A DNA stretch of 35,687 nucleotides, taken from Gnetum montanum (Eukaryota > Streptophyta > Gnetopsida > Gnetales > Gnetaceae). Shown here piece by piece: positions 11,171 through 21,953 of this stretch. Made by a program: the position numbers and the translations under genes. The first letter of the stretch is position 1; every line of letters starts with the position of its first letter. The stretch is from NCBI GenBank assembly GCA_015680685.1, contig MNCI01004877.1, forward strand, positions 1,661 to 37,347, read 5' to 3'. The notes under the pieces are model-generated. The model had not been told where the DNA came from. It saw only the letters and a list, made by a program, of their open reading frames with translations, and did not search any database.

Positions 11171-11741
11171 TGGAATTTTTTCTAAGTGTTGTCCCCCTAG
11201 GGTAGAACCTTATTTTTACGTGGCTTATTCACCCTATTTCTTGAATACATGTAGGGATCCCAAACCTTTTCTCTTGGTGGTTAAGCTTGTTGGAGTTCTG
11301 ACGTGGTTTGGTCCGATTGATTCTGACGAGCCAGTTCCTGATATGACAATTGATCGCAATGGGGTATGGTTCAGAGAAGGGGCCTGTGAATTCTTTGCCT
11401 TCATCTTAGAAAAATTCAACATGGTAATATGGTCGCATTTAAGTGAACAATTAGCATTGAGCATGCTCGAGACCATGTTACCAGGGTCTTCAAACGACGT
11501 TGTGGCTTTCGTGGTGGACATTGACGAGGGACCACTTACGATTGAGGATGGTATCCTTCAAAACCTAGGGAGCCATTCGTTATTTGGGTCCCTCCACCTT
11601 CAACAGGTCTAGCCGTCCATTATCGTGTGTGTGGGACTTATTGCCTCATGGGTCTCACCACATCAATAACACCTTGTTCCTAGCTACTCGTGTGCATACT
11701 TTGTTCCAGAACCCTCCTGGAATGGTGTACCGAGTAGGAAG

Positions 11742-11817
11742 GTAAGTTTGTTTAATTTTCCGCCTTTTGTCTCGCTGCTTATTAGTGGTTTATATTCTGA
11801 CCTCCGTTTCTTTGCAG
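11742..11817 (+). other. Gene B intron (76 bp)
   Basis: Donor AAG|GTAAGT, acceptor TTTCTTTGCAG|GT, with a T-rich interior. Consensus-quality plant intron. Confidence 0.65.
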
Positions 11818-12089
11818 GTCTTAGTTTGATAAAGAAGGAGTGTGCGTAGGCGATGATGGGCTCGCTTTGGCTCGTACCACCTTGGAGGCCTTCATGGCGG
11901 GCCCTACTCTTCATGGTGCCATGTTGGCCCAAACTAAGGGTGACATCATTCATTTCCACAAACGGTACTCGAGGGCACTTGCACAATGCGAGGCTAGGGG
12001 GTGGTTGCATGGGGATTGGTCTCATAATGGGCCATTTTTCCCACACGATGCTGATTTGGCTCCTAGCAATCTGAATACATCGACTGACG

Positions 12090-12178
12090 GTAAGTAATGG
12101 TATTTTTGACACCTCAGTTTGCTTATTTTGCTACATCATTGGTTATGTTGACTCCCTGGGGTTATCTTGTGCATACAG
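12090..12178 (+). other. Gene B intron (89 bp)
   Basis: Donor ACG|GTAAGT, acceptor TTGTGCATACAG|TG, with a T-rich interior. Precedes the transposon-domain exon. Confidence 0.65.
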
Positions 12179-13583
12179 TGGATGCCCCATCTGGTGGAGC
12201 CACTATCACAACTGGGCGGACTGAGAGCACTCTGTCCATGAAATTCAGGAAAGTCAGTGATGCACAGCGATGGTTACGTATAAAGGCACCGCCACATATC
12301 ATCAGTCGTTTGAGTGATGCAGGCCTCATGGATTTGTTTACTACCCTAAGCCCTGATGTTTCTATGATGGAGATGATTGGAATCGTTGATTCTTTCGACG
12401 AGTATGTCACCTACTATAGCACTAGCATCAAGGGTGTCAAAGTTGTTTTCCATCTATCGGAGGAGTTCTTTTCGGACTTCTTTGGTGTACCAGCAGCTGG
12501 GACTAAAGTGATTTTGGATAGGGTGCAAAGGGAAATCCATGTGGTTCGTGAATTGGAGAACTGGTTGGGTGTCCTTAAGGGCTCTAAGGGGTTTCCTATG
12601 CAGGGGAAATCAAAAGTGGAAGAAGTTAATGAGTTATATCCTTTGTTCAGGGTGCAGGTGTTTCCCAAGTCTCTATCTTAAGTGTAAAGTTTTTGGGTAG
12701 AACCTGTGCGCATCATGCGCACTATTTTAGAGAATGGGGTATGCTATAACTGGGCCCAATTTTTGCTTTCGGGTTTCCACGGGGAGATAGTGAGGTCGCA
12801 TTCAAACATTGAGGCGCAATCTCATTTCACTTTTTCATTCTTTGCTGATTACTTGCGCTGGTTGGCTGAATTTCTGGTTGTTCGCACACATAACGAGTAT
12901 GTGTTAAGGGATCGCCACCAACTATCTCGCCCATGGATTCACCACTTATTGGAGGTGGCTGAATCTCAAGATGCTCCTGAGGGCATTGACGAGTCGATTT
13001 CTGTCACGACGGAGGGGTCATCTAGTCGATCAATTCACACGCATGACAGCGTAGGGTTGGAACCAGATAATGTGCCCTACACTACTAGGAGAGCCGATCA
13101 GGTTATCCAGGAAACGATCAGAAAAGGAAATGCGAAAGTTTAGAAGCGTGAACGTCCTAAAGAGGTTGCTCTAACCATAGATGAACCAAGGGTGAAACGT
13201 ATACAGTTTAAGATGCCTATACATGGTAAGCTTGATTCACTGATTTGTCCTTATTTTGTTATCATCATTGTTATTTTACTTTACTTTCTGGTGGTTTATA
13301 CAATACCTGATGTTGAACCTATGAATGCCATTAGAGTTGACTTCTGGAGTAAGAAAAGAGATATTAGCACCAATCATCGAGGAGGAAGAGGCCTCAACGA
13401 ACTTAAACAAGGAGGACGAGGCGGGCAGGGACAAGATGGGGGGAATGAAAGATTGAGAGGGTGATACTACAGAAAAGGGTGACATCGATGATCAGGATGG
13501 AGTTAATGAGATGTTCGATGGTTTCTTTAGAGGGAGACTAGACCTTGGCGATCCTTCGAATCCGGAAGAGGATAGAGATTCTG

Positions 13584-13669
13584 GTATGTTCTCCCTATTA
13601 TGGAATTTGCCTTTTGAATTGTGCTTTCCAACATTCTAAATTTTGATTTCATGCTTTTACTGCTACTAG
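13584..13669 (+). other. Gene B intron (86 bp)
   Basis: Donor CTG|GTATGT, acceptor TACTGCTACTAG|GC, with a T-rich interior. Confidence 0.6.
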
Positions 13670-13873
13670 GCGAAAATGTTGAGACCAGGACGTTTCCTAA
13701 CATTTGTTTAGAAGTCCCTATGATGAAGGCCTCCACGGAAATGACCACCGAAGTTAACCCGTCTCCTATACACGAACCCTTTACTTGGATTGAAATGCCA
13801 AGTAAAATGGGTTTTATAACTGGTGTCGTTGATGAAGTGATTGATCGTATCGAGCAAGCTCACCTTGGAATAG

Positions 13874-13968
13874 GTACACGTACCTTAAGTGTATGGTATC
13901 CTTTGGTTTTTGTTTTTCATCCGTTGCTACTGTCCAATGTCTAATGTATGTTCTCCTCATATGAGCAG
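13874..13968 (+). other. Gene B intron (95 bp)
   Basis: Donor TAG|GTACAC, acceptor CTCATATGAGCAG|GG, with a T-rich interior and a CTAAT branch-like word. Confidence 0.55.
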
Positions 13969-14753
13969 GGGCTAAACTGAAATGGGATTCAACAGAGGCC
14001 ACTGAAATTGATAGTTTACATGCGCTGCCCTCAAAGATTGAATAGGTGCCCTGACAAATTTATGATGAAGTGGCAGAGTACGTTGTGCAGAACGCCAAGT
14101 CCCTTTGGACGTGTAGGCGTTCTATCGAGAGGCTATGGTTGCAAAATTAGGCGGGAGAAAAAGAGATTTCCAAGCTGTTAGCAGAGCGGGACGATCTCAA
14201 ATCGCGCTATGAGTTCGCCTCAGCAAGGTTAACAAGTGATCACTCTTGGCGAACTTCCAAAATTACTTATGACACATATTGGAATTTATTGAATTACCAA
14301 GTATCATTGACTCGGGAGCTAGCATAGCGTAAAGTGCAAATAGATTTACTGAACCTCAAATGTCAAGATTGGAAGGCTTTCGCTTCTAAGGTATGAAAAT
14401 GGGGTCAAGATGAGAAGACCCATAAGTATCATTATAAAAATTCATTAAAAGAGGTATCTATAGAGAAGCGTTAGCTCGAGATGTTTGTTGAGGGTTTAGG
14501 CCTACACTCTTTATTTGATGCATTTGCCAAGCATACTGTGGTGGAGATGGAATCACCCAAGAGGGTAATCACCACGGCTTCTAGGGAGGTTTCTGTGGGT
14601 GAGTTTCCTCTGAAATGTCCCACTTGGTCTACGGTGCACAAAGGGAAGGCTTTGGCCAACGTTGATCTGGGCCTTGATGGGACTGACTGGGCAAGTGTTT
14701 CTGAAGAAGAAATCCTTCGTCGATTGGAATTTGGTCTAGGAGGATCCTCTTCA

Positions 14754-14847
14754 GTAAGTAATTTAAAGTTGTGAATTTTTGTTTATTAACTTTTGGAATT
14801 CTTTTTTTTTCTTTTTGCATTAATCATTTTCTTTTACCTTTTTGTAG
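14754..14847 (+). other. Gene B intron (94 bp)
   Basis: Donor TCA|GTAAGT, long T tract, acceptor CCTTTTTGTAG|GG. Splicing joins a GLGGSSS end to a Gly-rich last exon in phase 0, which ends at TAG 14947-14949. Confidence 0.7.
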
Positions 14848-14949
14848 GGTCAAGGTAATGGCGATGGTCAGGAGGGTGGCCCTAGTGGAGCAGGGACCCA
14901 TGGGGCTGGGGAGTCTGAGGGGGACACCCCTCTCGACCCTGATGCTTAG

Positions 14950-15463
14950 CTTTAAATTTGGTCTTAGGATCGCTCATGTTTTATACAAGCCGCAAGTAGA
15001 ATGTTTTGGTTTAGATTGCATATGAACTAATGGATGGGATCGGTTAACTGCTGTAATTATCTATTTGTATATGAGTATATATTTCTTATTTGTTGTTAAA
15101 ATGATTATGCATGCGATCTATGTATCGTGTGAGGACACTGCACTAAGTTGTAATTTGATGTTGATACATTTATACTTTTTTCTATTTTTTTAATTGAATT
15201 TTCTATTTATTCATTTTTTTGTTTGAATTTTATTTGAATACTGGTAAGTGAAAATTTAAAGTGAAAATCTTTTGGGCTTGAATGTAAACGCGATGCAGCA
15301 ATGTAAAATGTTTTTGTTCATTTTGTTGCTTAAGTGTAATGCGTGAAGTAGGAACAGAGGTAGGGGAATATGAAGAAACTACGGCTGATAACGTAATAAC
15401 GCAACAGGGTAACATGAACTGTAAACTTAAATTGAGAAAAAAGAAATATAAGAAAAATGCTCT
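14950..15463. other. 3' flank of gene B, no gene seen
   Basis: T-rich, with no domain on either strand. Probably 3' UTR and spacer before the AGTTTA array. Confidence 0.45.
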
Positions 15464-15725
15464 AGTTTAAGGCCATTTCGGGCCATGGGCACATATGTGT
15501 TCGTTTAAAGTCATGACGGACTGTAGTCTTGATATTCTAGTTTAAAGTCATTCCGTGCCCCATGCACTAGTTTAAGGCCATTTCGGGCCCCATGTAAACA
15601 AGAGAAGTTCCAAGTGACACTGGTGAGTTCCTTGGTAAACCAGCCAATTCTGATCGTGGCTAGTTTTATGTCATTGGGAAATGTGGTAGTTTAATGTCAT
15701 TTCAGACGAAGCATGTAGTTTAATG
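15464..15725. repeat. AGTTTA-motif array at the PRO side of the interval
   Basis: About seven copies of AGTTTAA(G/A)G(C/T)CATTNCGG are interspersed with CCATG words. The array sits just downstream (minus strand) of the protease frame and mirrors the pair at 10152-10222 in the same orientation. The non-retroviral gene B lies between them. Confidence 0.65.
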
Positions 15726-17069
15726 GTTTAGTAATTTTTTTATTTTTTTGAATTTAACGTTAGGAGTGATATTAATAGGTGTGATTCTGTACTCAGCGTC
15801 CCCTTCGCTAATTACGTTGAACGGTAATTCAGCCCAAGGGACGTCTAATGGGATATGCCCTATGTTAGTGTCTTCTAGTGTTTCCGTATGTTTCGTAGTT
15901 TCAATGTCTGTTGTAGTTTCTAGGTTAGGCCGTGTAGGTATAGTTTTAGGTCCGGGTGTTTCTATGTTGGGTAAAGTTTTGTTTACGTCTAATGGATCAT
16001 TGTTTACTGGTTGCGACAACTCTATTTTTCGTTTATGTCATCCTGTTTAGGCTCTTCAAACTTAACCTCCGAGCCTTGGTTTGTATTTGTATGCGACGAA
16101 ATGGTAGGTGTAGCAGCCTCCCTGTGTATGATGATTTCACCACCTTCATAAGGCAGGTGGATCTCTTGGTGTATAGGGGAAGAGACTGCTTTGAGTTGGG
16201 CCAGCCAAGGTCTTCCTAATATTGAATTGAACCCTGGAATTTCGTTGATGACAACGAAGTTAGCTAATGTGGGGAATTGATCCCCTGCTATAAATTCCAA
16301 AGTTATAGTACATTTACTACTACGCATGATCCACTAAATGATTTTAAGCATGTGGTGGAAGTTGGTTTAATTAGTTGCATGAGCCTTAATTGTTCGATGA
16401 CGGGGTAGGGTATTACATTTGTGGCGGCTCCGTCATCTATATGCACCCGATGTATTTTGAATTGATCTACTTGTATTGTTATGAACATAGATGCATGGGT
16501 GACGTCTCCGATTCTCTGATCAGTTTTGATGTTGTCAGTGTGGAAACGTAATGATTTAGAAGTCGATCCTTGAGGCGAGTACATTACCACATGAATTGAA
16601 GGTTCATTTGGAGGTAAGTCTTTGCTTACTGGGACCGATGTTAACATGCGTACTAGCGCTTCGCGATGAGCTTGAGAAGTTAATATCAGGTCATATAGGC
16701 TTAGCGAGGTATTTTTCTGTTTAAGTGCTTGTGTGACCTATGTTAAAGCTGTTGCTAAATCTTTACTGTTAGGGGTATGTTTATTAATGGTTACTTGGTC
16801 CATTGGGCCCAACAGTTTTATCTCATGTGTAGCTGGTTTGGCATTTTCTTCTGTAACTGTTGATTTGGATGTATCATTCGTTCCCGATGATTCTCCCTTA
16901 GCGTTCGGTTCGTTAGTAGGTGATGCCATGGGTATTGCACTCAATGGAGTAGGCTTAGGGGGTCCCAAGGCAAGCTGTTGACGTTCTTGCTCCAATTGTT
17001 CTCGTGTGAGCCTGTATGCCAGGCATTCCCGCGTGTGGCACAGGGAAACATTTGGTTTCTGAATATCCG

Positions 17070-17520
17070 ATTGCTTTGGAACCCGTATGATGTGTGGAGT
17101 AGGCCGAGGTTGCGATTGGACGGTTGAAAGCAGTTGAATGTCAGGCTGCCTAGGCACCCTAACAACATACGGGGTTGGTTTATTTTGTGTTTGAAGGGCA
17201 AAAGGTTGGTGGTTATTAGGATGTTTGGGTATCCTGACAACATACGGAGTTGGTCTAGTTGATGGTTGTTCCTCTGTAGTTGCAACCGCAAGTGGCACTT
17301 GGACTACATAGGGTGCGGGCCGGGTAGGAGGTTGCATGTTTATAGCAGTGGGAGGTATGCACACCACGTATGGTTTTGGTGGTATGGTAGAGGCTACCAT
17401 CACGGGGGGTATTCGAATGACATAGGGTCTTTGCGGGGTGGGTGAATTACATGGAGAGTACCATGATTGAGGTGCGGGAGTTTGTGCAGTAGGAGGAATA
17501 CGAACTACAAAGGGTCTCAT
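17070..17520 (-). repeat. Seven PYVVRIP-type repeats in the gag-protease linker
   Basis: Translated on the minus strand, the segment has seven degenerate copies of (R/K/T/A)P(Y/F/H)(V/I)(V/I)(R/C/Q)(I/V)P, spaced 22-30 residues apart by Pro/Gln-rich spacers. The variants read RPFVVRIP, RPYVIRIP, KPYVVCIP, APYVVQVP, TPYVVRIP, TPYVVRVP and TPHIIRVP. No function is known to me. Confidence 0.8.
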
Positions 17521-19311
17521 AGGTATTTGCTATTCATTATCTGAGTAAACGGTGTTAATTCTAGGTGCTTCTTGTTTGTTGTCTAGGTAGATGGTGTTAA
17601 TTACGTATGGAGCCTCCTTAGTATTTAGAGGGTCCTTATATATGCCCATAGCCTGGTTTTGTGGCTTGACTGGGTTGGCTTCATCGAAAGTAATCTCACG
17701 TCCGTTGATCATCCGGTTGATATCTTGTTTCAGGGTGAAGCAATAATCAGTGCCATGTCCATTGCATTGATGATAATCACAAAAGCGGTCTATTCTAAAC
17801 CCTCTTGGAATTGGAGGCTCATTGGGCGTTGCCAAGCTTGGGTTCTCGACCAACTAATAGAATCGATCATGTGTTTGGATTGCTACCGGGGACAATTGTT
17901 TATGTTTCATTAGCCCGACCTTGAAGAGTTGGTCAAATAATTACGAGGGTTTCATGGGCAACAGTGTGTATTGAGAGGGGTCTCTCCTCTCGAAGTTTCT
18001 CGCACAACCTGGTGTAGGATTTTGTGATGTGGATGGTTTAGGTGCAGTAGCGGGAGGAGGTCTAGCATAGTTAGTAGGGCAGTAGGTGGTTCACCTTGTT
18101 GTCCCGTACTTGTTTATCGTGTTTCCGCTACTGCTGCTATTGTTGCCTTAGCCTTTTCTTTGTCTTTCTTATTGTGTTGATTTTTAAAGGTCGAATAGGC
18201 GGGGTCATGGCTGTTTTGGACTGCCTCTTCCATGTTCTTTATTTGTACGAATGCTTGACTAAGCATGCGTGTGTTAAGGTATTATAACTTGGACTTCACG
18301 AAATCATTCATGGCCCTCTTTAAAATAGTGAGGAGATAAGTCTCCAAGATTGGTTCATGTAGTTCATTGAGGGCGACACTCCACCGTTGAATAAATTTTT
18401 GAACAGGTTCAAGTGGTGCTTGCTTCACTTGTATCAGGCTGTCAAGTGTTGCTTCAGGCTTCAAGTTATACTTGAACCTGGTGAAAAATTGGTGTAGTAG
18501 ATCTTCCAAAGAAGATATGGAGTTTCGGGGCAAAGCCTGATACCAGTCAAGTGCTCTCCCTGTGAGGGACATGGGGAACACCCACAAGATGGCATGTGGC
18601 CATGCCTAAAGTAACGTGCATTCTAATCTAAAAGTTATGAGATGGACGTTGGGATCTGTCTCCCCATTGTATTTAGTCAACTTAGGTAAGGAAACACCCT
18701 AGGTAACGTTATAGATGGAACTGAAGAGCTGATAGGGTCATCTTGATAGAAATCCACTATCTTAAGCCCTTCGTCTATGGCAGTTTTGAGGCACTTGACC
18801 TCGTCAGTTAGCTCTTGCATGAGTTTTTTAGCATCAGCCTAGTCTTGGGCACTAGGTGAGATGGCAGATTGATTATGTGGGGTAGTATACAAGTTAGATT
18901 GTTGGATGGTAGGCGGGAGAGAGGAAAGTTGAGTGATTAGAGGTTGGGCTTGTGGAATATTCATGGTAGATGCTACTAAGGGTGGCATATTGTAAGAAAA
19001 TGGTTGTTGTAGTTGTTGTTGCTGTACCTGAGGGATGTTTATGGGTGGAATTGTAGGAGGCGGTACGTTGTAATTATGGGGTTGATATGCTTGTATACCA
19101 GTCCCAGCCCATTGTCCGATCACGTTTTGTGCAGGAACACCCTGAACTTGTCGAGTTGAAGTGGTGAAGGGAGCTCCTTGAGTTTCGATCCGTGGTATAT
19201 AGTGTGCAGATGTAGAAGCTGGTATCACATATGGCATCCCGATCACTCGGGGTGGGAAGGTCACTCCTACATTATTTTGAGGGGGTTGTTGTTGGGGTTG
19301 TATTTGTAAGA

Positions 19312-19323
19312 GGGGGGGGGGGG
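19312..19323. repeat. 12-G homopolymer in gag
   Basis: Twelve consecutive G (poly-C/proline on the coding strand) coincide with a frame change in gag: the upstream frame reads to a stop at 19267 and the continuing gag frame is the next one. The length change could be mutational or a sequencing error. Confidence 0.6.
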
Positions 19324-19970
19324 TAATGTGGTGACTGGAGGAACAGTGGCAATGGGTATGTTGAATTGGTTATCAGTCACGGGGAGAGTGGGAATGAGAG
19401 TAGAGGCTTCTTGTTGAGGCACAAGTGCTTGAGTGGTTCTGAGTGACTGGAGGGATGTAGTTTCTCCCATGAATGGGTGAAACAACGGGTTCATGTAAGT
19501 TTGTGGCTGAGGGTATGGTATGAATCTTCGTGTTCAGACTGAGCGGCAAAGTCATCCTCCTCTTCCAATTGAGAATTTTCCATAGATTGGTCTAAAGATT
19601 GATTCCTAGCTAGGAGGAGCTATGAGATAAGTTTAGAGTAGTGCTCAGGGAGAGGGATGATGTCATATGGGGAAGGGATGAACTCATGTCCTCCCCTATG
19701 AAACAGTTCATATTGTCTCTTGACCTCCATTTCAGTTTGATCTACTGTTAGGCCAGCTTGGATTTTTACGCATATGAAATTATATTGTTCTTGTGTGATA
19801 ACGTTGAATGATGGATTCTTCCCCTATAGTTGGAGAGATCGACGGGGTTCTCCGCAGGGATTAACCTCACCGTGGGCCCCTATGGGTTGCATAACGAGCA
19901 TCGGCATCATCGTGGGGCCCACGATATCCGGAATGGACTTGGTTGAGACGTTGGTGTTGGTAGTATTCAT

Positions 19971-20530
19971 GGTGAAAAGGTTGTAAATGTAACTTGATGG
20001 AAAGGATGCAATGTCAGGGCATACAAGTAAGGACTTGGCCAAGTATGAAATGGGTGTGCTTATCAGCATACACCTAAGTTAACAGCGTGCACCTATTGGC
20101 ACAGCATGTGGACTGGGTCCCAGAGTACAGACTTCAGCAACCAGCGTACTGAAACTGGTCACAGTGCGTAAACCGAGGTCACAGCGTGCAGATTACGACT
20201 GTCAGCGTACAAATAGGATGACGAGCATGTAGGTTTTCAGGGCGGCGTGTAGACAGAGTCTACAGTGTACAGGTTTACAGGACGACGTGTAGACAGAGTC
20301 TACAGCATGCAGGTTAGATGATTGCAGCTTGTAGGAAGGGTCTATAGTGAGAGTAAGATGTTTGCAGCATGTAGACGCTGGGAGTGTTTGCAGCGTCTAG
20401 ACGCTGAGAATGTTACAAAACAGGGTACTGATTTTGGAGGTTCAAAATTGCTGAGTCTGAGGACGTCCGGTAGTAGATCGGCAGTACAGGGAGCAGGTGT
20501 GTGAGATCAAGTTAGATTTAGACAGTTTTA
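19971..20530. other. Tat leader with AGCGTG words and a 40-bp tandem pair
   Basis: Leader between PBS and gag ATG. Units at 20241-20280 and 20281-20315 share GTGTAGACAGAGTCTACAG, which contains the inverted TAGAC/GTCTA pair. Other AGCGTG(C/T)A words are scattered through the leader. No coding frame was recognised. Confidence 0.6.
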
Positions 20531-20550
20531 GGCCCTCCTTCTAGCACCAA
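20531..20550 (-). other. Primer binding site of the Tat element
   Basis: On the minus strand TTGGTGCTAGAAGGAGGGCC begins 4 nt after the end of the 5' LTR. The TGG start, position and length fit a tRNA primer site. I do not assign the tRNA. Confidence 0.7.
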
Positions 20551-20554
20551 TTTC

Positions 20555-21953
20555 TGTATTGTTTGAAATCGTCGGTGGCTGGAATGAAATATACGCCGAG
20601 AGATTTACAGACAGACACAAAAGACCCTACCTTCCCTTGAGGGTGAGCTGGAATTGACGGAGGTAGAGTACCTTGGGTGGTTTGCACGCGGATCAGACAA
20701 GGATTTCCCCGAACATATGCCAACGTGCAATATGCCGGGTTATACGTAAACAGTATGAAAAATGTAAATCAGCGTGCACGAATGTAAATAAGAGATAAAA
20801 AATGCGAACGAAAATTGTGACAAATCTTGGCTGAAAATGCAGCAATACTATTGGATAATAAAAATTACAATGCACCAGTCTAGACATAGTTGTGGATCTG
20901 ACACAAGGCGGACGAACAGCCCCGGTGAATGCAGGGGTGTGATAGCATGCTGGTTCAGACTGCAAGCATAGCGTAGAGGCTACATGCTTAGCATGTAGGG
21001 TCCAAGTCTAGCGTATAGGGTGGATGTCACGAATGTTCTCAGTGTCGATTGCCCAGATTCTTGCCAAGATTTTCTCTAATTTTCCAACCTTGATCTGGTC
21101 AAAAATTTGGATTTTTGTATAAGTTTGGGCATTAAATTCGGATCTGAGGTGGGATGATTGGCTGTGGGATGCTGGAATTTCAGATCGGGTGACAAATGGC
21201 TGCGTTGCCCAGGTGCAAAGAATGAAACTTTACAAGTGTGCAGCGTGCTGCATGCCAACATGTGCTGCTGCACGCCAACGTGTACACGCTGGCATGTGGA
21301 TTCAGCATATAGACTTGACTAAAACAAAAGAATTTATTTTTACAAACTACTATTACGATAGGAAGTATCCAATTCGGCCTTCAGATTTGGGCTCGGATGT
21401 CACAAGAGTGCTACTTGCAGATATTCTTGGACTTGATCTGACATGGTTCTGTTGATGTCTTCTACTTATGTACGCTGTGCTACACACTGAATGGTGCACG
21501 CTGGACGTACACGCTGGGCATACAAGATGTACATGCTCGGTGTGTGAACCCCAAAGTGCATGATTTCGAGGTCAAAACCCAATTTTCTTGAGCCCATGAT
21601 GACGCCTAACAATTGCTCTGTCTCTGAGAGTTGATGCCTTGTGACAATCTTGCTTTGGAGTGCCTGTTTCGGGTAATCTTTAAAGTCGCATGCTGGGTGT
21701 ATACACTCGGTATGTACGTTGGGCGTGCACACTGCATACTCAGTAAAACCAAGTATTTTGAGCTAAAGATGGCATGTTTGATTCTGGATGTCGTCGTAGT
21801 CTTCTGTGGGTCCCGGGGAAATATTTCTTGCTCTGTTCGAGTCCGTTTGAAGCTGTCTGCGAGGTCTTCAAGCTTCAGTCATGGTGGGGAGCATCATGAC
21901 TTAGCTTGATTCTTGTTGGAGGAGTACTAAGCTCAAAATTTTGTGGTGTTTCA
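20555..21953 (-). repeat. 5' LTR of the Tat element (1399 bp)
   Basis: In plus orientation it begins TGTATTGTTTGAAATCG and ends TGTGGTGTTTCA, matching 2584-3542. It retains about 454 bp (21164-21617) missing from the other copy. That extra part is rich in TACACGCTGG/AGCGTGCA words. Confidence 0.85.

Larger units (their letters stand above)
11255..14949 (+). pseudogene. Gene B: multi-exon FCP1/NIF-like plus transposon-domain gene, antisense inside Tat element
   Basis: Exon 1 (11255-11741, after CATGTAG) resembles the FCP1/NLI-interacting-factor phosphatase fold: KPFLLVVKLVGVL, then REGACEFFAFILEKF-NMVIWS, then INNTLFLATRVHTLFQNPP. The catalytic DxDG is replaced by KLVG and the later acidic pair is gone, so it could not be an active phosphatase. 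Exon 3 onwards (12179-13225) resembles the plant transposon/mobile-domain family (VVFHLSEEFFSDFFGVP). Later exons are coiled-coil (LLAERDDLKSRYEFASARL) and end in a Gly-rich tail with TAG at 14947. Five GT-AG introns of 76-95 bp are clear; a sixth (donor 13226) lacks a clear acceptor. Stops inside exons are mostly TAG/TGA, as from CAG/CGA. Domain calls are from memory; the exon-intron structure is direct observation. Confidence 0.55.
15720..19970 (-). pseudogene. Tat gag-protease (decayed)
   Basis: The frame opens at ATG 19970 (MNTTNTNVSTK) after the leader. A Pro/Gln-rich N-terminal part (to about 18840) is followed by the retrotransposon gag core (18810-18282), with a LPKLTKYNGETDPNVHL segment and VFPMSLTGRALDWY. 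A Cys/His motif CDYHQCNGHGTDYC (about 17780) is the zinc-knuckle equivalent. A repeat-rich linker follows (17520-17070). The aspartic protease (16647-16100) has HIDDGAATNVIP as its active-site strand and ends in ILGRPWL. A lysine-rich tail (KKIKKLLNH) ends near 15720. The protein would form the particle core and mature the polyprotein. Several frameshifts and many TAG/TGA codons inactivate it; one frameshift lies at a 12-G run (19312-19323). Confidence 0.85.
2584..21953 (-). mobile_element. Tat/Ogre-type Ty3/gypsy LTR retrotransposon, inserted in gene A
   Basis: Read on the minus strand the order is: 5' LTR (20555-21953), PBS (20531-20550), leader, gag and protease (19970-15720), a 7.2-kb non-retroviral interval, RT-RNase H-second RNase H-integrase (8445-4970), a long 3' non-coding part with repeats, PPT (3543-3555) and 3' LTR (2584-3542). 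A second archaeal-type RNase H between the usual RNase H and integrase is diagnostic of the Tat lineage, and a gap between PRO and RT is an Ogre trait. The two LTRs differ at roughly one position in ten over their first 240 bp by eye, mostly by transitions, so the insertion is old. All reading frames are broken. Confidence 0.85.

Noticed and set aside
10140-15725. Pack-MULE or other TIR transposon carrying gene B
   Set aside because: The flanking AGTTTA repeats are direct, not inverted, and no 8-9-bp target duplication or long terminal inverted repeat was found by eye. A software search could still change this.
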